Of a stretch of 64,000 bases of DNA, positions 39,308 to 47,596 are shown one piece after another (the stretch's first letter is position 1; the number at the start of each line of letters is the position of its first letter). The notes under the pieces are model-generated. The model saw only the letters and a program-made list of their open reading frames with translations, was not told the origin of the DNA and did not search any database. The position numbers and the translations under genes are program-made. This stretch comes from Bradyrhizobium manausense (GTDB lineage Bacteria > Pseudomonadota > Alphaproteobacteria > Rhizobiales > Xanthobacteraceae): the NCBI RefSeq assembly GCF_018130615.1, contig NZ_JAFCKB010000006.1, positions 62,001-126,000 of the forward strand, read 5' to 3'.

Positions 39308-40948
39308 ATGGGGAATCCGATGGGTGGCGGTCGCCTTTTGAACAAGGCCGGAGGGGGAGGTATCCCTTGGGGAACGGTGCGTCTGGGGGCCGCGCTGATT
39401 CTGTTTGGTTTCTCCTCTCTTGCGGACGCGGCTGATCGTCGGAGCCCTCCCGGCGGCGTCTTCGTCAGTGAGATGAACGATGTCCAGCGCGTCAAGGTGA
39501 CGGTCAATAAGTCGCGCACCTTCCGTGTCGATACGGCGTTTTCGACGATTGTCGCGGGTTCCCCCGATATCATCGACGTGAAGTCGCTGAGCGATCACCT
39601 GATCTATGTCCAGGGCAAGAAGACCGGCACGACCAACGTCGTCCTGTTCGACAGCTCGATGACGCAGATCGGCATTCTCGACGTCGAGGTGAACGTCGAC
39701 ATCGGCAATCTGCAGCAGAACATCCAATCCAGCACCGGCGCGCGCGGTATTCGCGTGGCGGCATCCCAAGGTCAGGTGGTGCTGAGCGGAGTGGCGGCAG
39801 ATGCAGTCGTCGCGGAGCGGGCCCTCACGATTGCAAAAGGCAGCATTCCCGAGGGGGGAATCGTCGTCAATGCCATGAGTGTTGCTGCGCCGCAGCAGGT
39901 GATGCTCGAGGTTCGCTTTCTCGAGGTCAACCGGGACGCCGGGCGCGAACTGGGCGTGAATCTTTATGCGGCGAACGCCAACGGGACCAATGTCGGAAAT
40001 ACGGGACTTGGCGCGGCGACGGCCAGTCGACAGCCTATCGGTGGCGTCAACGGTGCCGTCGGGGCTCCCCCGACGGGCAGCCTGCCAGTACTCGGCACGG
40101 TAGGTACGCTTCTTGGTACTGCTGCGGGCGGTGTAGCCCCGGCCCCGTTTGGAAGCCTGTTGACCAGCATCATCCGAACCAGCAGCGGCGGCTCGGTCGA
40201 CTTGTTGATCTCGGCGCTCGAAACCAAGGGATTGGCTCGCCGCTTAGCGGAGCCGAACCTGACCACGCTGTCAGGGGATGCCGCCCGCTTCCTGGCCGGC
40301 GGTGAGTTTCCGGTGCCGATAGCTTCTACGGCGGTAGCCGGCGCATTGCCGACCGTTACGATCGACTACAAGAAATTCGGTGTTGAGCTGGCTTTCGTTC
40401 CTACCGTGCTGTCGCGTGGCGTGATCAACCTTCGCGTCGAGCCGTCGGTCAGCGAACTCGATTTCTCCAATGCGGTGACCATTGCCGGCACGACCATTCC
40501 GGCGCTGACCCGCCGCGACGCGCGAACGACGGTTGAGCTGCGCGACGGCCAGAGCTTTGCGATTGCCGGACTGCTCCAGACGCGGAACCGGCAGGACGTT
40601 TCGCAATTGCCGTGGATCGGTTCGGTGCCCGTGATCGGAACCTTGTTCAGCAGCAAGTCGTACCAGCAGCAAGAAACGGATCTGGTCATCATCGTGACGC
40701 CGCGCCTGGTCGCGCCGGCGGCCCCCGGGCAGCAACTGGCCTCGCCGCTCGACTCGCGCCTGCCGGCGAACGATGTCGATTTCTTCCTCAATGGCCAGAT
40801 GGAAGTCCGTAAGCGTTACGACGACTATGTCAATTCGGGTGGCGAGGTGAAGGGGCCCTATGGCCACATCATCGCTCCTGAAGCCCGAGCGCCTGTTGTG
40901 CCGCCGGCCGTTGCTGTCGATCAGCCGGTCGTCAAAACCCTCAACTAG
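39308..40948 (+). CDS. cpaC: Outer-membrane secretin CpaC/RcpA
   Basis: 546 aa. Signal peptide within the first 45 residues (VRLGAALILFGFSSLADAA). The pilus N domain is VTVNKSRTFRVDTAFSTIVA and VQGKKTGTTNVVLFDSS; a BON-like segment follows (VRVAASQGQVVLSGVAAD region), then the secretin domain: QQVMLEVRFLEVNRDAGREL, KGLARRLAEPNLTTLSG, DGQSFAIAGLLQ and PWIGSVPVIGTLFSSKSYQQ. It forms the outer-membrane pore for the Flp fibre. Start 39308 or 39320 are both possible. Unlike the common order it is separated from cpaB and grouped with the lipoprotein and tadD genes. Confidence 0.94.
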   Translation: MGNPMGGGRLLNKAGGGGIPWGTVRLGAALILFGFSSLADAADRRSPPGGVFVSEMNDVQRVKVTVNKSRTFRVDTAFSTIVAGSPDIIDVKSLSDHLIYVQGKKTGTTNVVLFDSSMTQIGILDVEVNVDIGNLQQNIQSSTGARGIRVAASQGQVVLSGVAADAVVAERALTIAKGSIPEGGIVVNAMSVAAPQQVMLEVRFLEVNRDAGRELGVNLYAANANGTNVGNTGLGAATASRQPIGGVNGAVGAPPTGSLPVLGTVGTLLGTAAGGVAPAPFGSLLTSIIRTSSGGSVDLLISALETKGLARRLAEPNLTTLSGDAARFLAGGEFPVPIASTAVAGALPTVTIDYKKFGVELAFVPTVLSRGVINLRVEPSVSELDFSNAVTIAGTTIPALTRRDARTTVELRDGQSFAIAGLLQTRNRQDVSQLPWIGSVPVIGTLFSSKSYQQQETDLVIIVTPRLVAPAAPGQQLASPLDSRLPANDVDFFLNGQMEVRKRYDDYVNSGGEVKGPYGHIIAPEARAPVVPPAVAVDQPVVKTLN

Positions 40949-40960
40949 AGGAGGCGAGAG

Positions 40961-41362
40961 ATGACCATCAGATATCTCGCTCTGATCGCGCCCCTTCTGC
41001 TTGGGGGCTGCTACGGCCTTGCCGGTCATGACGAGTTGGACCGCTACGTCCAGCGTTCCGACACGATCACGATGAGCGCCGGCAATGCCAAAGAGGTCAA
41101 CGCGGTCACCCACACCATTCATCCATGGCCCGCCTACGTCGGCGATCGCAGGATCGCCTACGACGCGCGGCGTACGGGCGAGGCTGTGAAGCGCTACGGC
41201 ACCACGACGCGGCCGGTCGATCAGCTTCCCGATATGGGCGATCCGACGAAGGCCATGGGCCAGCCGCCGCCCGTCACCACGATTCAGAACGTCAATACAA
41301 CCGGGCTGGGTGCGGGGACCGGAGGATCGGTGGCTGTCGGAGTAGGGGCGCCTAGTCGTTAG
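40961..41362 (+). CDS. Small lipoprotein of the tad locus (CpaD-position)
   Basis: 133 aa, RBS AGGAGGCGAGAG. Lipoprotein signal MTIRYLALIAPLLLGGCYG with lipobox LLGGC. The mature part has a Thr-rich, Gly-rich tail (TIQNVNTTGLGAGTGGSVAV). It starts 12 bp after cpaC, the place of the secretin pilotin CpaD in other loci, but the sequence is shorter and I see no clear CpaD domain. It probably helps place or stabilise the secretin in the outer membrane. Confidence 0.82.
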   Translation: MTIRYLALIAPLLLGGCYGLAGHDELDRYVQRSDTITMSAGNAKEVNAVTHTIHPWPAYVGDRRIAYDARRTGEAVKRYGTTTRPVDQLPDMGDPTKAMGQPPPVTTIQNVNTTGLGAGTGGSVAVGVGAPSR

Positions 41363-41577
41363 ATGAGCCTCGGCATCCTGAGTATTCGCCTGGGGTTCGG
41401 TTCTTTCGGCGTTGCTGTGATGCCGAGGGAGAAGGGGGAAGGGACTGGAATGGAAGATGCGCCGTTGTTCTGGCGCTCACCGCAGTTTTGGTCCTGGCGT
41501 GTGTTCTCGTAGGTAGTTTTGCGATGATATTTCGATGGGTGCAAGAGATGCGCTGGAGTCGGGGAATGGGGCGAGGA

Positions 41578-42114
41578 ATGCACCGTCTCGCGCCAGCGTT
41601 GATCTGTTGCGGTTTGGCGACCGGCCTTGGGGCTTGCGACTACACGACCCGGGAAGCGGCGATCGTCGCTCCCGTGGATCCACCGGGCGCGGACCCTGTG
41701 CAGGAGCCGACGGATGTCAAATATTATCCCTCCGACGAGCCGGTGCGCATGGGCTTGGAGCAATACAACCGCGGCAATTACGGAATCTCTCAACGCTATT
41801 TCAAGGATGCGGTCGAGAAGGCGCCGAAGGACGTGACAGCCTGGATCGGGCTTGCGGCGAGCTATGACAAGCTGCGCCGCTTCGATCTCGCCGATCAGGC
41901 CTACACGCAGGCGATCCGGCTGGGTGGCGAGACTGTTCAGATTCTCAACGATCAGGGATATTCCTACATGCTGCGCGGAAACCTGAGCGCGGCGCGGCGG
42001 AAGTTCGAGAAGGCCTATTCGCTCGATCCGGGTAACCCGGTTATTGCCAACAATCTCGAGCTCCTCAACGGTAGCCGGCGATTTATCGAAAGACCGCCGA
42101 ACAATCAGCCCTGA
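41578..42114 (+). CDS. tadD: TadD-like TPR lipoprotein
   Basis: 178 aa from ATG 41578, which places a lipoprotein signal at the N-terminus (MHRLAPALICCGLATGLGAC, lipobox GLGAC); ATG 41548 would extend it by ten residues. Two to three TPR units are visible: MGLEQYNRGNYGISQRYFKD, AWIGLAASYDKLRRFDLADQ and ILNDQGYSYMLRGNLSAARR with FEKAYSLDPGNP. TadD proteins assist secretin assembly. It is last gene of the tad locus; a hairpin follows. Confidence 0.88.
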   Translation: MHRLAPALICCGLATGLGACDYTTREAAIVAPVDPPGADPVQEPTDVKYYPSDEPVRMGLEQYNRGNYGISQRYFKDAVEKAPKDVTAWIGLAASYDKLRRFDLADQAYTQAIRLGGETVQILNDQGYSYMLRGNLSAARRKFEKAYSLDPGNPVIANNLELLNGSRRFIERPPNNQP

Positions 42115-42142
42115 GCAGAATAATCCGCGCTGATTCTGAGGT

Positions 42143-42169
42143 GCCGCGTGCAACGCAGCGTTGCGCGGC
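42143..42169. terminator. Hairpin between convergent tadD and small membrane protein genes
   Basis: gccgcgtgcaacg (42143-42155) pairs with cgttgcgcggc (42159-42169) with a short bulge and a 3-nt loop. There is no T-run. Placed between convergent genes, it may terminate both. Confidence 0.45.
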
Positions 42170-42221
42170 CGACGTCAGGCTTGATGAGAACGTGCTTGCG
42201 GGCAGATGGCCAGCAATTGGC

Positions 42222-42554
42222 TCAGTTCGTGCCCGCGATAATGATGAGATTGTTCAGTACGGGCGTCGAGAGGAAGGCCACGACAAGCGCGATATTGTGC
42301 ACATTCTTGCTATGCCAAAGCAACCAGACGACCATGCCGGTCAAACCGAGCTTGGGAATGAGCCACCAAGCGCCGAACGTTTCCTGGGCCAGGCGCATGA
42401 ACGGGTTCAACTCGCCCAATCCCAGATGAAGAATCTCGTTTGTGGTCGCGAGATCTGCGACTCCCAGCAAGAAGCCGCAGAACAACAGGAGTGACTTAAT
42501 CAGGGATGTCCTCTTGTGCAGTTGCTCTGCGCTCACCGTGTGGGCCCCATTCAT
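42222..42554 (-). CDS. Small membrane protein, DUF5658-like
   Basis: 110 aa, RBS GGGAG before ATG. Three hydrophobic segments: SLIKSLLLFCGFLLGVADLA, WWLIPKLGLTGMVVWLLWH and the C-terminal NIALVVAFLSTPVLNNLIII. The sequence LGELNPFMRLAQE between segments 1 and 2 matches the pattern of DUF5658-type small proteins (ELNPFM, then WW). Function unknown. It is a single gene on the minus strand, between the tad locus and an unknown regulator-like gene. Confidence 0.75.
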   Translation of the reverse strand: MNGAHTVSAEQLHKRTSLIKSLLLFCGFLLGVADLATTNEILHLGLGELNPFMRLAQETFGAWWLIPKLGLTGMVVWLLWHSKNVHNIALVVAFLSTPVLNNLIIIAGTN

Positions 42555-42807
42555 TTCACGCTCCCGGTGCCGAAGATTGTCGGACCGTAGCTCCTTAGCT
42601 GAAACGTCTTAATTTTCCTTAACACTGACGCGAAGGCAATGGTTCCTTCGCCGCCAAGGCGGGATATAGCTCCCGAACGCTGCTCAGAATTCTATCAATC
42701 CTAGATTGTGACTGGGGGGCAAGACAATGCGCCTGAACAATCAGGCCAATCATGACATGAACCCAGGTTAAAAGCTTGTCTCGAGACCGAGAGATGAGCC
42801 AAGCGGT

Positions 42808-43986
42808 TCAATTCGATTGCAGCACCGCATCTGCCTGACGGCTGTCGCGCTTAAGGATGATGATCGCACCGTTCTGGATCGTGAAGCGCGCACCCAGCAA
42901 CTTCGGCACTTTGTCGGTTACCGGGGAAGGCAGAGGGATGGTCCCAACGACGACAGGATCGCCCACGCTGATTGGTTTTGCCGCGGGGCCTTTGACGGGA
43001 GACGGTTTGATGTATTCGCGGATGAGCCGGATCTCGTCCGGCGAAAGAGTGAGGCTCGGCGCAGTGGGACGGCGCTCCGCAGGGAGTTTGTCGTTGTCTG
43101 CCGCTACGACCGGCGGCGGGATCTTCTGATCCGCGCTGGCTTTCTGCCGCGGCTCGGAGTTGGCCGCCTGCTTCTTGAGTGACTCGAGTTGCCGCTCAAG
43201 GGTCGAGATCTCCGACTTTAGCGATTTGATCTGTGTGACGGCGATGTACGCTCCGGCGCAGAGGATTATCCCGAGCAGCGCGAGTATCGAAAGGACGAGA
43301 CCGCTTGTTCCGCCACCGGAGACGTTGCCGACATGGGGGGGCTCTTGCTCGATGTGACCTCTCAGAATGCTGCCAAAACGCTTCATGCTGGACGCCAGCG
43401 GGATATATCTGGCGGAAGGCGCCGTGTCGGAGGTCGCTTTGAGCTTGCCAAAATCTACCGTCGAGACCGGCGGTGCATGAGTCCAGGCCGGCGGCGTATG
43501 TGTTGCGGGGAAAGTTTCGAGCGCGTCTGAATTCGTCGGCTCATCGGCAGGTTGCTCAACAATCCGATCAGGTTGCCCGGCGTCGTCTAGATCAATGGTT
43601 GCCTGATCGTCCGCCGGCTCGAAATCTGCGCCGCCGCTGCGAGGTTGCAGATCCAGGTTGAATATCTTCTGGCGCATCTCCGTGCCGATCAGATCGTCGA
43701 TCTTCTTGAGCGAAGGCAAGCGTGCAAGGGAATTTTTTCCGGAGGAGGATTCTCCGAGGTCTTCGATAGCTCGCAAGACGGCACGGCCGGTCTCGGTGAT
43801 TCTAAGGCCATCATTCTCCTCGATGACGAGGCCGGCCGGAAGCGCATCGATGTTGTCGAATTCCAGAAATCGCCTTGCCCTCACTTGCCCCTCGGCGGAA
43901 GTCACCTCCCGGACAAGCACCTCAAGAGTGGCGCGCCCGTCGCGACACTTGGCCAGAACGTCCAGCATAGCTAACGTAACTTGCAC
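42808..43986 (-). CDS. Uncharacterised single-pass membrane protein with N-terminal winged-helix-like region
   Basis: 392 aa, GTG start. Residues 1-75 look like a winged-helix DNA-binding or interaction domain (MLDVLAKCRDGRATLEVLVR, ENDGLRITETGRAVLRAIED). A polar Pro-rich linker follows. One transmembrane segment is near 232-252 (SGLVLSILALLGIILCAGAY), then a coiled coil (IKSLKSEISTLERQLESLKK) and a polar tail. The last 70 residues have ordered strands (ISVGDPVVVGTIPLPSP, LLGARFTIQNGAIIILKR). I know no family. It could relay an external signal to DNA or anchor a surface structure. Proximity to the tad locus may be functional. Confidence 0.72.
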   Translation of the reverse strand: MQVTLAMLDVLAKCRDGRATLEVLVREVTSAEGQVRARRFLEFDNIDALPAGLVIEENDGLRITETGRAVLRAIEDLGESSSGKNSLARLPSLKKIDDLIGTEMRQKIFNLDLQPRSGGADFEPADDQATIDLDDAGQPDRIVEQPADEPTNSDALETFPATHTPPAWTHAPPVSTVDFGKLKATSDTAPSARYIPLASSMKRFGSILRGHIEQEPPHVGNVSGGGTSGLVLSILALLGIILCAGAYIAVTQIKSLKSEISTLERQLESLKKQAANSEPRQKASADQKIPPPVVAADNDKLPAERRPTAPSLTLSPDEIRLIREYIKPSPVKGPAAKPISVGDPVVVGTIPLPSPVTDKVPKLLGARFTIQNGAIIILKRDSRQADAVLQSN

Positions 43987-44518
43987 GCTCTATCCTTGAT
44001 TCGAGGACACTCGGATTACCAGATCGAATGGGATTGATCCGCCGTCGACGAAGCCTGGACTATAGCACGCCCCAGGCTCAGAGGGCCTAACGGGGCGGGA
44101 TGGGGCGCAGCCGGCTGCGCGCGGCGGGGCGGGCCTGCGGTGCCGCGCACGAGATCGTCGACGAAGCCAGAAACTCCGTATCTGCGTGCCGCCGCCATAA
44201 ATCGTGATCGGCTCGCCGCGCAGCGCCTTCACCATGAAATTGGAGACGACACGACCATCGTTCCCGGGCATGCGCGGGCCGCAAGATACGAATCGGGCTA
44301 GTCCTCTGGTCATCGAACTGGATGGCATTTCGCTAGGGCGATCCATCATTCGTGCCGATGGATCTCATCAGGAAAATGCCCAATCGAGCTGGATGGCCAT
44401 GTGCTAACAAAACTCAGTAGCGCTTTGGCCGGGCGACCGCCTTTGTCGCAACGCAACACCAGGGGCGAACACGTCCCGGCAATACAAGAAACATGGACCG
44501 TTGGGGGAGGAAGTCCGA
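43987..44518. other. Intergenic region with decayed coding sequence
   Basis: Apart from the epimerase-like remnant at about 44125-44310, I see no supported gene. Stops occur in all frames and the composition is mixed. The RBS GGGGGAGG (44503-44510) of the TRAP gene closes the region. Confidence 0.5.
44125..44310 (-). pseudogene. Frameshifted fragment of an NAD-dependent nucleotide-sugar epimerase/decarboxylase
   Basis: The minus strand encodes [20 protein letters not shown] then [18 protein letters not shown], very close to the conserved [17 protein letters not shown] and [16 protein letters not shown] part of UDP-glucuronate decarboxylase/dTDP-glucose dehydratase-like enzymes. The expected next motif (YVDDLV) appears in another frame as GFVDDLVRG, so a frameshift separates them. 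Neither the NAD-binding N-terminus nor the C-terminus is present. A remnant of a polysaccharide gene cluster. Confidence 0.7.
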
Positions 44519-45517
44519 ATGCTGAGACGACGTCATGCGGCCTTTGCCGCAGCCGGCCTGCTGGGGATGTGTGGCCTGGGGACGCAGGCGTCGCCGAGTT
44601 CGGCGGGCCAGACGTGGAACGCCTACACCTACAACTCAGTCGCCACCGTGACTGCAGCCAAGGGCCTGGCGGAACTGTTCGACGAGATCGGCAAGCGGAC
44701 GAATGGCGAACTGACGGTCAAGCTGCATCTGGGCGGCACACTGCAAATCAAAGCGACCGACATCACCCAGGCTGTCGCTGACAACATCGTTCAATTGGGC
44801 GACGATGCCTTCTTTCTCGGTAGCGTGCCGGTCGGCGCCGTCGTCCGCCTGCCCATGCTCGTTCACAATCCGGCGGAATACGAGAAGGTGTCGGCCATCC
44901 TCGCGCCCGCGCTGAGTGAGGCCTATGCCAAGCGCGGCATCGTCGTGGTCGGCGAATACGTATTTCCGGAGCAGGTGATCTGGTCGCGCAAGGAGCTCAG
45001 GTCACTGAAGGACATCCAGGGTCAAAAGATCCGAGTGATCTCGCCCGATCAGGGAGAGTTCATCAAGCGATTGGGCGGATCTCCGGTGACACTGGGGACT
45101 GCGGAAGTGCCCGCTGCGCTCGATCGTGGCGTCGTCGACGGCGCGATTACGGCAAGCTCGGGCTATGGCTATGTCTGGCGTGATCTCTTCAAATACAACT
45201 ACCGGCTCAATCTCGGCTATGTCAGCTCGCTTCTCCTGGTGAACAAGCGCGCATGGGACAAATTGTCTCCGTCCGTGCAGGCGACGGTAAAGGACACGAT
45301 CCGCGAGATCACGGACAAGACGACGAAGGCAATGGCTGCCGAGGATCACGAACTTACGCAGAAATTGGCTTCGCAAATGACGGAAACTATGCCGTCTGCG
45401 GCTGATGTCGAGGACGCCGAACAGCGGATCAAGCCCTACTACGACGACTGGGCGAAGGGCCAGGGAGCTGAAGCGATCGAACTCTTGAGCAGGGTCCGCA
45501 AGGCTCTGGGGCGTTGA
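44519..45517 (+). CDS. TRAP transporter substrate-binding protein (DctP family)
   Basis: 332 aa from ATG 44519 (RBS GGGGGAGG). Signal peptide MLRRRHAAFAAAGLLGMCGL, cleavage after about residue 25. DctP-family features are TVTAAKGLAELFDEIGKRTN, IVQLGDDAFFLGS, LKDIQGQKIRVISPDQGEFI, LGTAEVPAALDRGVVDGAI (with a region that normally binds the carboxylate) and LLVNKRAWDKLSPSVQATVK. It binds an organic acid in the periplasm. It starts a run of genes with the two TRAP membrane subunits, overlapping the next in the TGA region. Confidence 0.93.
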   Translation: MLRRRHAAFAAAGLLGMCGLGTQASPSSAGQTWNAYTYNSVATVTAAKGLAELFDEIGKRTNGELTVKLHLGGTLQIKATDITQAVADNIVQLGDDAFFLGSVPVGAVVRLPMLVHNPAEYEKVSAILAPALSEAYAKRGIVVVGEYVFPEQVIWSRKELRSLKDIQGQKIRVISPDQGEFIKRLGGSPVTLGTAEVPAALDRGVVDGAITASSGYGYVWRDLFKYNYRLNLGYVSSLLLVNKRAWDKLSPSVQATVKDTIREITDKTTKAMAAEDHELTQKLASQMTETMPSAADVEDAEQRIKPYYDDWAKGQGAEAIELLSRVRKALGR

Positions 45518-45522
45518 AGGAC

Positions 45523-46089
45523 ATGGCGTCGTCTTCCAAAACCCCGCCGCTCGACGATGCCGGAGGCGTCGCCGCTCCCGGTCGTTCGCAGCCTCCGGAA
45601 GGCTGGGTCGAACGGCTTTGTCGCTGGCTTTGCGAGTTCGCCATCGTCTCCATGATCCTCATGGTCGCAAGCGAGGTCTTTCTGAGGAACGTGCTCGGCC
45701 TCTCGCTACAATCGGCGGACGAACTCGGCGGATATCTTCTCGTCGGCGTCTCGTTCCTGAGCCTGTCGACATGCTTCGTGAGCGGCGCCTTTCATAAGGT
45801 CGAATTCATTGACGGTCGGCTCGGTGAGCGCGGCCATGCGCTACGCAAGCTGATCTTTGACGCGATTTCGCTGGCCTTCTGCCTGCTTCTGCTCTGGCAG
45901 CTCACGCGCCTCGTGCTGCGGAGCTGGGAGGGGGGCGATTTCGCCGCAACCCTTCTCGGGACCCCGCTATGGATTCCGCAACTGAGCATGCCGCTTGGAA
46001 TCGCGGCCCTCTGCTACTCCTTGGTGAAATCGCTTTGGGCGGACGTTCGTTGGCTCAGTGCCGTTGGATGGCGGAGCCGTAGCCAATGA
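45523..46089 (+). CDS. TRAP transporter small permease (DctQ)
   Basis: 188 aa from ATG 45523 (GAAGGA upstream), 5 bp after the binding-protein stop. Four hydrophobic segments: WLCEFAIVSMILMVASEVFL, LGGYLLVGVSFLSLSTCFV, KLIFDAISLAFCLLLLWQL and TPLWIPQLSMPLGIAALCYS, the DctQ topology. The N-terminal 35 residues are polar. It partners with the DctM subunit, overlapping it by four bases (ATGA). Confidence 0.92.
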   Translation: MASSSKTPPLDDAGGVAAPGRSQPPEGWVERLCRWLCEFAIVSMILMVASEVFLRNVLGLSLQSADELGGYLLVGVSFLSLSTCFVSGAFHKVEFIDGRLGERGHALRKLIFDAISLAFCLLLLWQLTRLVLRSWEGGDFAATLLGTPLWIPQLSMPLGIAALCYSLVKSLWADVRWLSAVGWRSRSQ

Positions 46090-47384
46090 GTCCGGGTCTT
46101 CAACTTATCGTCGCCTTTACGGTGTTCCTGTCGCTCCTTGGTTTGGGCATGCAGGTGCCTTTCGCCATTGCCATTCCCGCAGCCGTCTACCTCTTCATGC
46201 AGAACGGCTTCGATGCGTTCAACGGCCTGGGTCTGGTCAGCTGGGGCAGCATGGACAGCTTCACGTTGACCGCAATTCCACTGTTCATCCTGCTCGCGGA
46301 AATCCTGCAGAAGAGCGGATTGAGCTTCAGGATCTATCGCGGTCTGTCGGTGCTGGTCGCCCGCATTCCCGGCGGCCTCCTGCAAACCAACATTGCGGGA
46401 TGCGCGGTGTTTGCCGCCATCAGCGGATCGAGCATCGCGACCGCCGCCTCAATCGGCAGCGTCGCGCTGCCTCAGCTCGGTCAGCGGAAGTACGATCGTA
46501 GGCTCTCCGCGGGTTCGCTGGCGGCCGGAGGCACGCTCGGCATCCTGTTTCCACCGAGCATCGCGATGATCGTCTACGGGACCTTCAGCGAGACATCGGT
46601 CGCCAAGCTGTTCATGGCGGGGGTGATCCCGGGCCTGATCCTGACCGCCATGTTCATGATCTACATTGCTGTCTACACGACCATCAAGCCGAGTGCAGCG
46701 CCGGTCGAGGTGCTGACAAGGAGCGTCGCGGGAGTCCTCGGCGCTCTCACCGACGTTCTGCCATTTGCGGTCCTCATCGGAGTCATCCTCGGCAGCATCT
46801 ATTCAGGACTCGCCACGCCGACCGAGGCGGCAGCCATCGGGTGCCTGTTCGGAATCGCGATCTCAGCAATCTGGGGCGAGCTGACATGGCCGAAATTCGT
46901 CGCCGCCATGCATCGGACGGTCGAGGTCGTCGGAAACATCCTGTTCATCGTCTACGCGGCCTTCCTGTTCTCCTATGCGATCAGCTATGCAGGCGTCGGC
47001 GATGACGTCACTGCCTTCGTGGTCGGGCTGCATCTGAGCAAGGTCGAATTCTTCCTGGCGATCTTCGTGCTCTACACCGTCCTCGGCTGTCTCGTTGAGA
47101 GCCTGGGCATGATCGTGATCACGGTGCCGTTGCTCTATCCTATTCTCGCCCAGTACGGCGTCGATCCGATATGGTTCGGTGTGATGCTCGTGATGTTCAT
47201 CGAGCTCGGCCAGATATCTCCGCCGATCGGGATCAATCTCTTCGTCATTCAGAGCATCTGGGACGGCAAGCTCAGCGAGGTCGTGATGGGAACGGTCCCG
47301 TTCCATCTGATCATGTTGATTCTTCTTTTCATGCTCGCGATCTGGCCGGAGCTCGCGTTGTTTCTGCCGACCCGCATGGGGTGA
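46086..47384 (+). CDS. TRAP transporter large permease (DctM)
   Basis: 432 aa, twelve or so hydrophobic segments. DctM signatures are LTAIPLFILLAEILQKSGLS, AISGSSIATAASIGSVALPQ, GGTLGILFPPSIAMIVYGTF, IYSGLATPTEAAAIGCLFGI and ELGQISPPIGINLFVIQSIW. It couples sodium or proton gradient to uptake of the ligand delivered by the DctP protein. The genes downstream encode oxidative enzymes, so the ligand is likely the first substrate or its acid product. Confidence 0.95.
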   Translation: MSPGLQLIVAFTVFLSLLGLGMQVPFAIAIPAAVYLFMQNGFDAFNGLGLVSWGSMDSFTLTAIPLFILLAEILQKSGLSFRIYRGLSVLVARIPGGLLQTNIAGCAVFAAISGSSIATAASIGSVALPQLGQRKYDRRLSAGSLAAGGTLGILFPPSIAMIVYGTFSETSVAKLFMAGVIPGLILTAMFMIYIAVYTTIKPSAAPVEVLTRSVAGVLGALTDVLPFAVLIGVILGSIYSGLATPTEAAAIGCLFGIAISAIWGELTWPKFVAAMHRTVEVVGNILFIVYAAFLFSYAISYAGVGDDVTAFVVGLHLSKVEFFLAIFVLYTVLGCLVESLGMIVITVPLLYPILAQYGVDPIWFGVMLVMFIELGQISPPIGINLFVIQSIWDGKLSEVVMGTVPFHLIMLILLFMLAIWPELALFLPTRMG

Positions 47385-47596
47385 CGGGCCAGGGCGCTAC
47401 TGAATGACTGCGCGGCCTCGCATGGCGCGTACGAACGCGCGCGCCTTCACTGCCGTGCCGCTTCGCTTTGCTCAACGTGAGATCGCGCGACGGATCATCA
47501 CGTCGACTGATAGTCAGTATCAAAATTTGGCCAATTCTCTCCTGCGATCCGATCGTCGAATAATGACGACACGGATCGCTCAACCAGCAAGTCATC

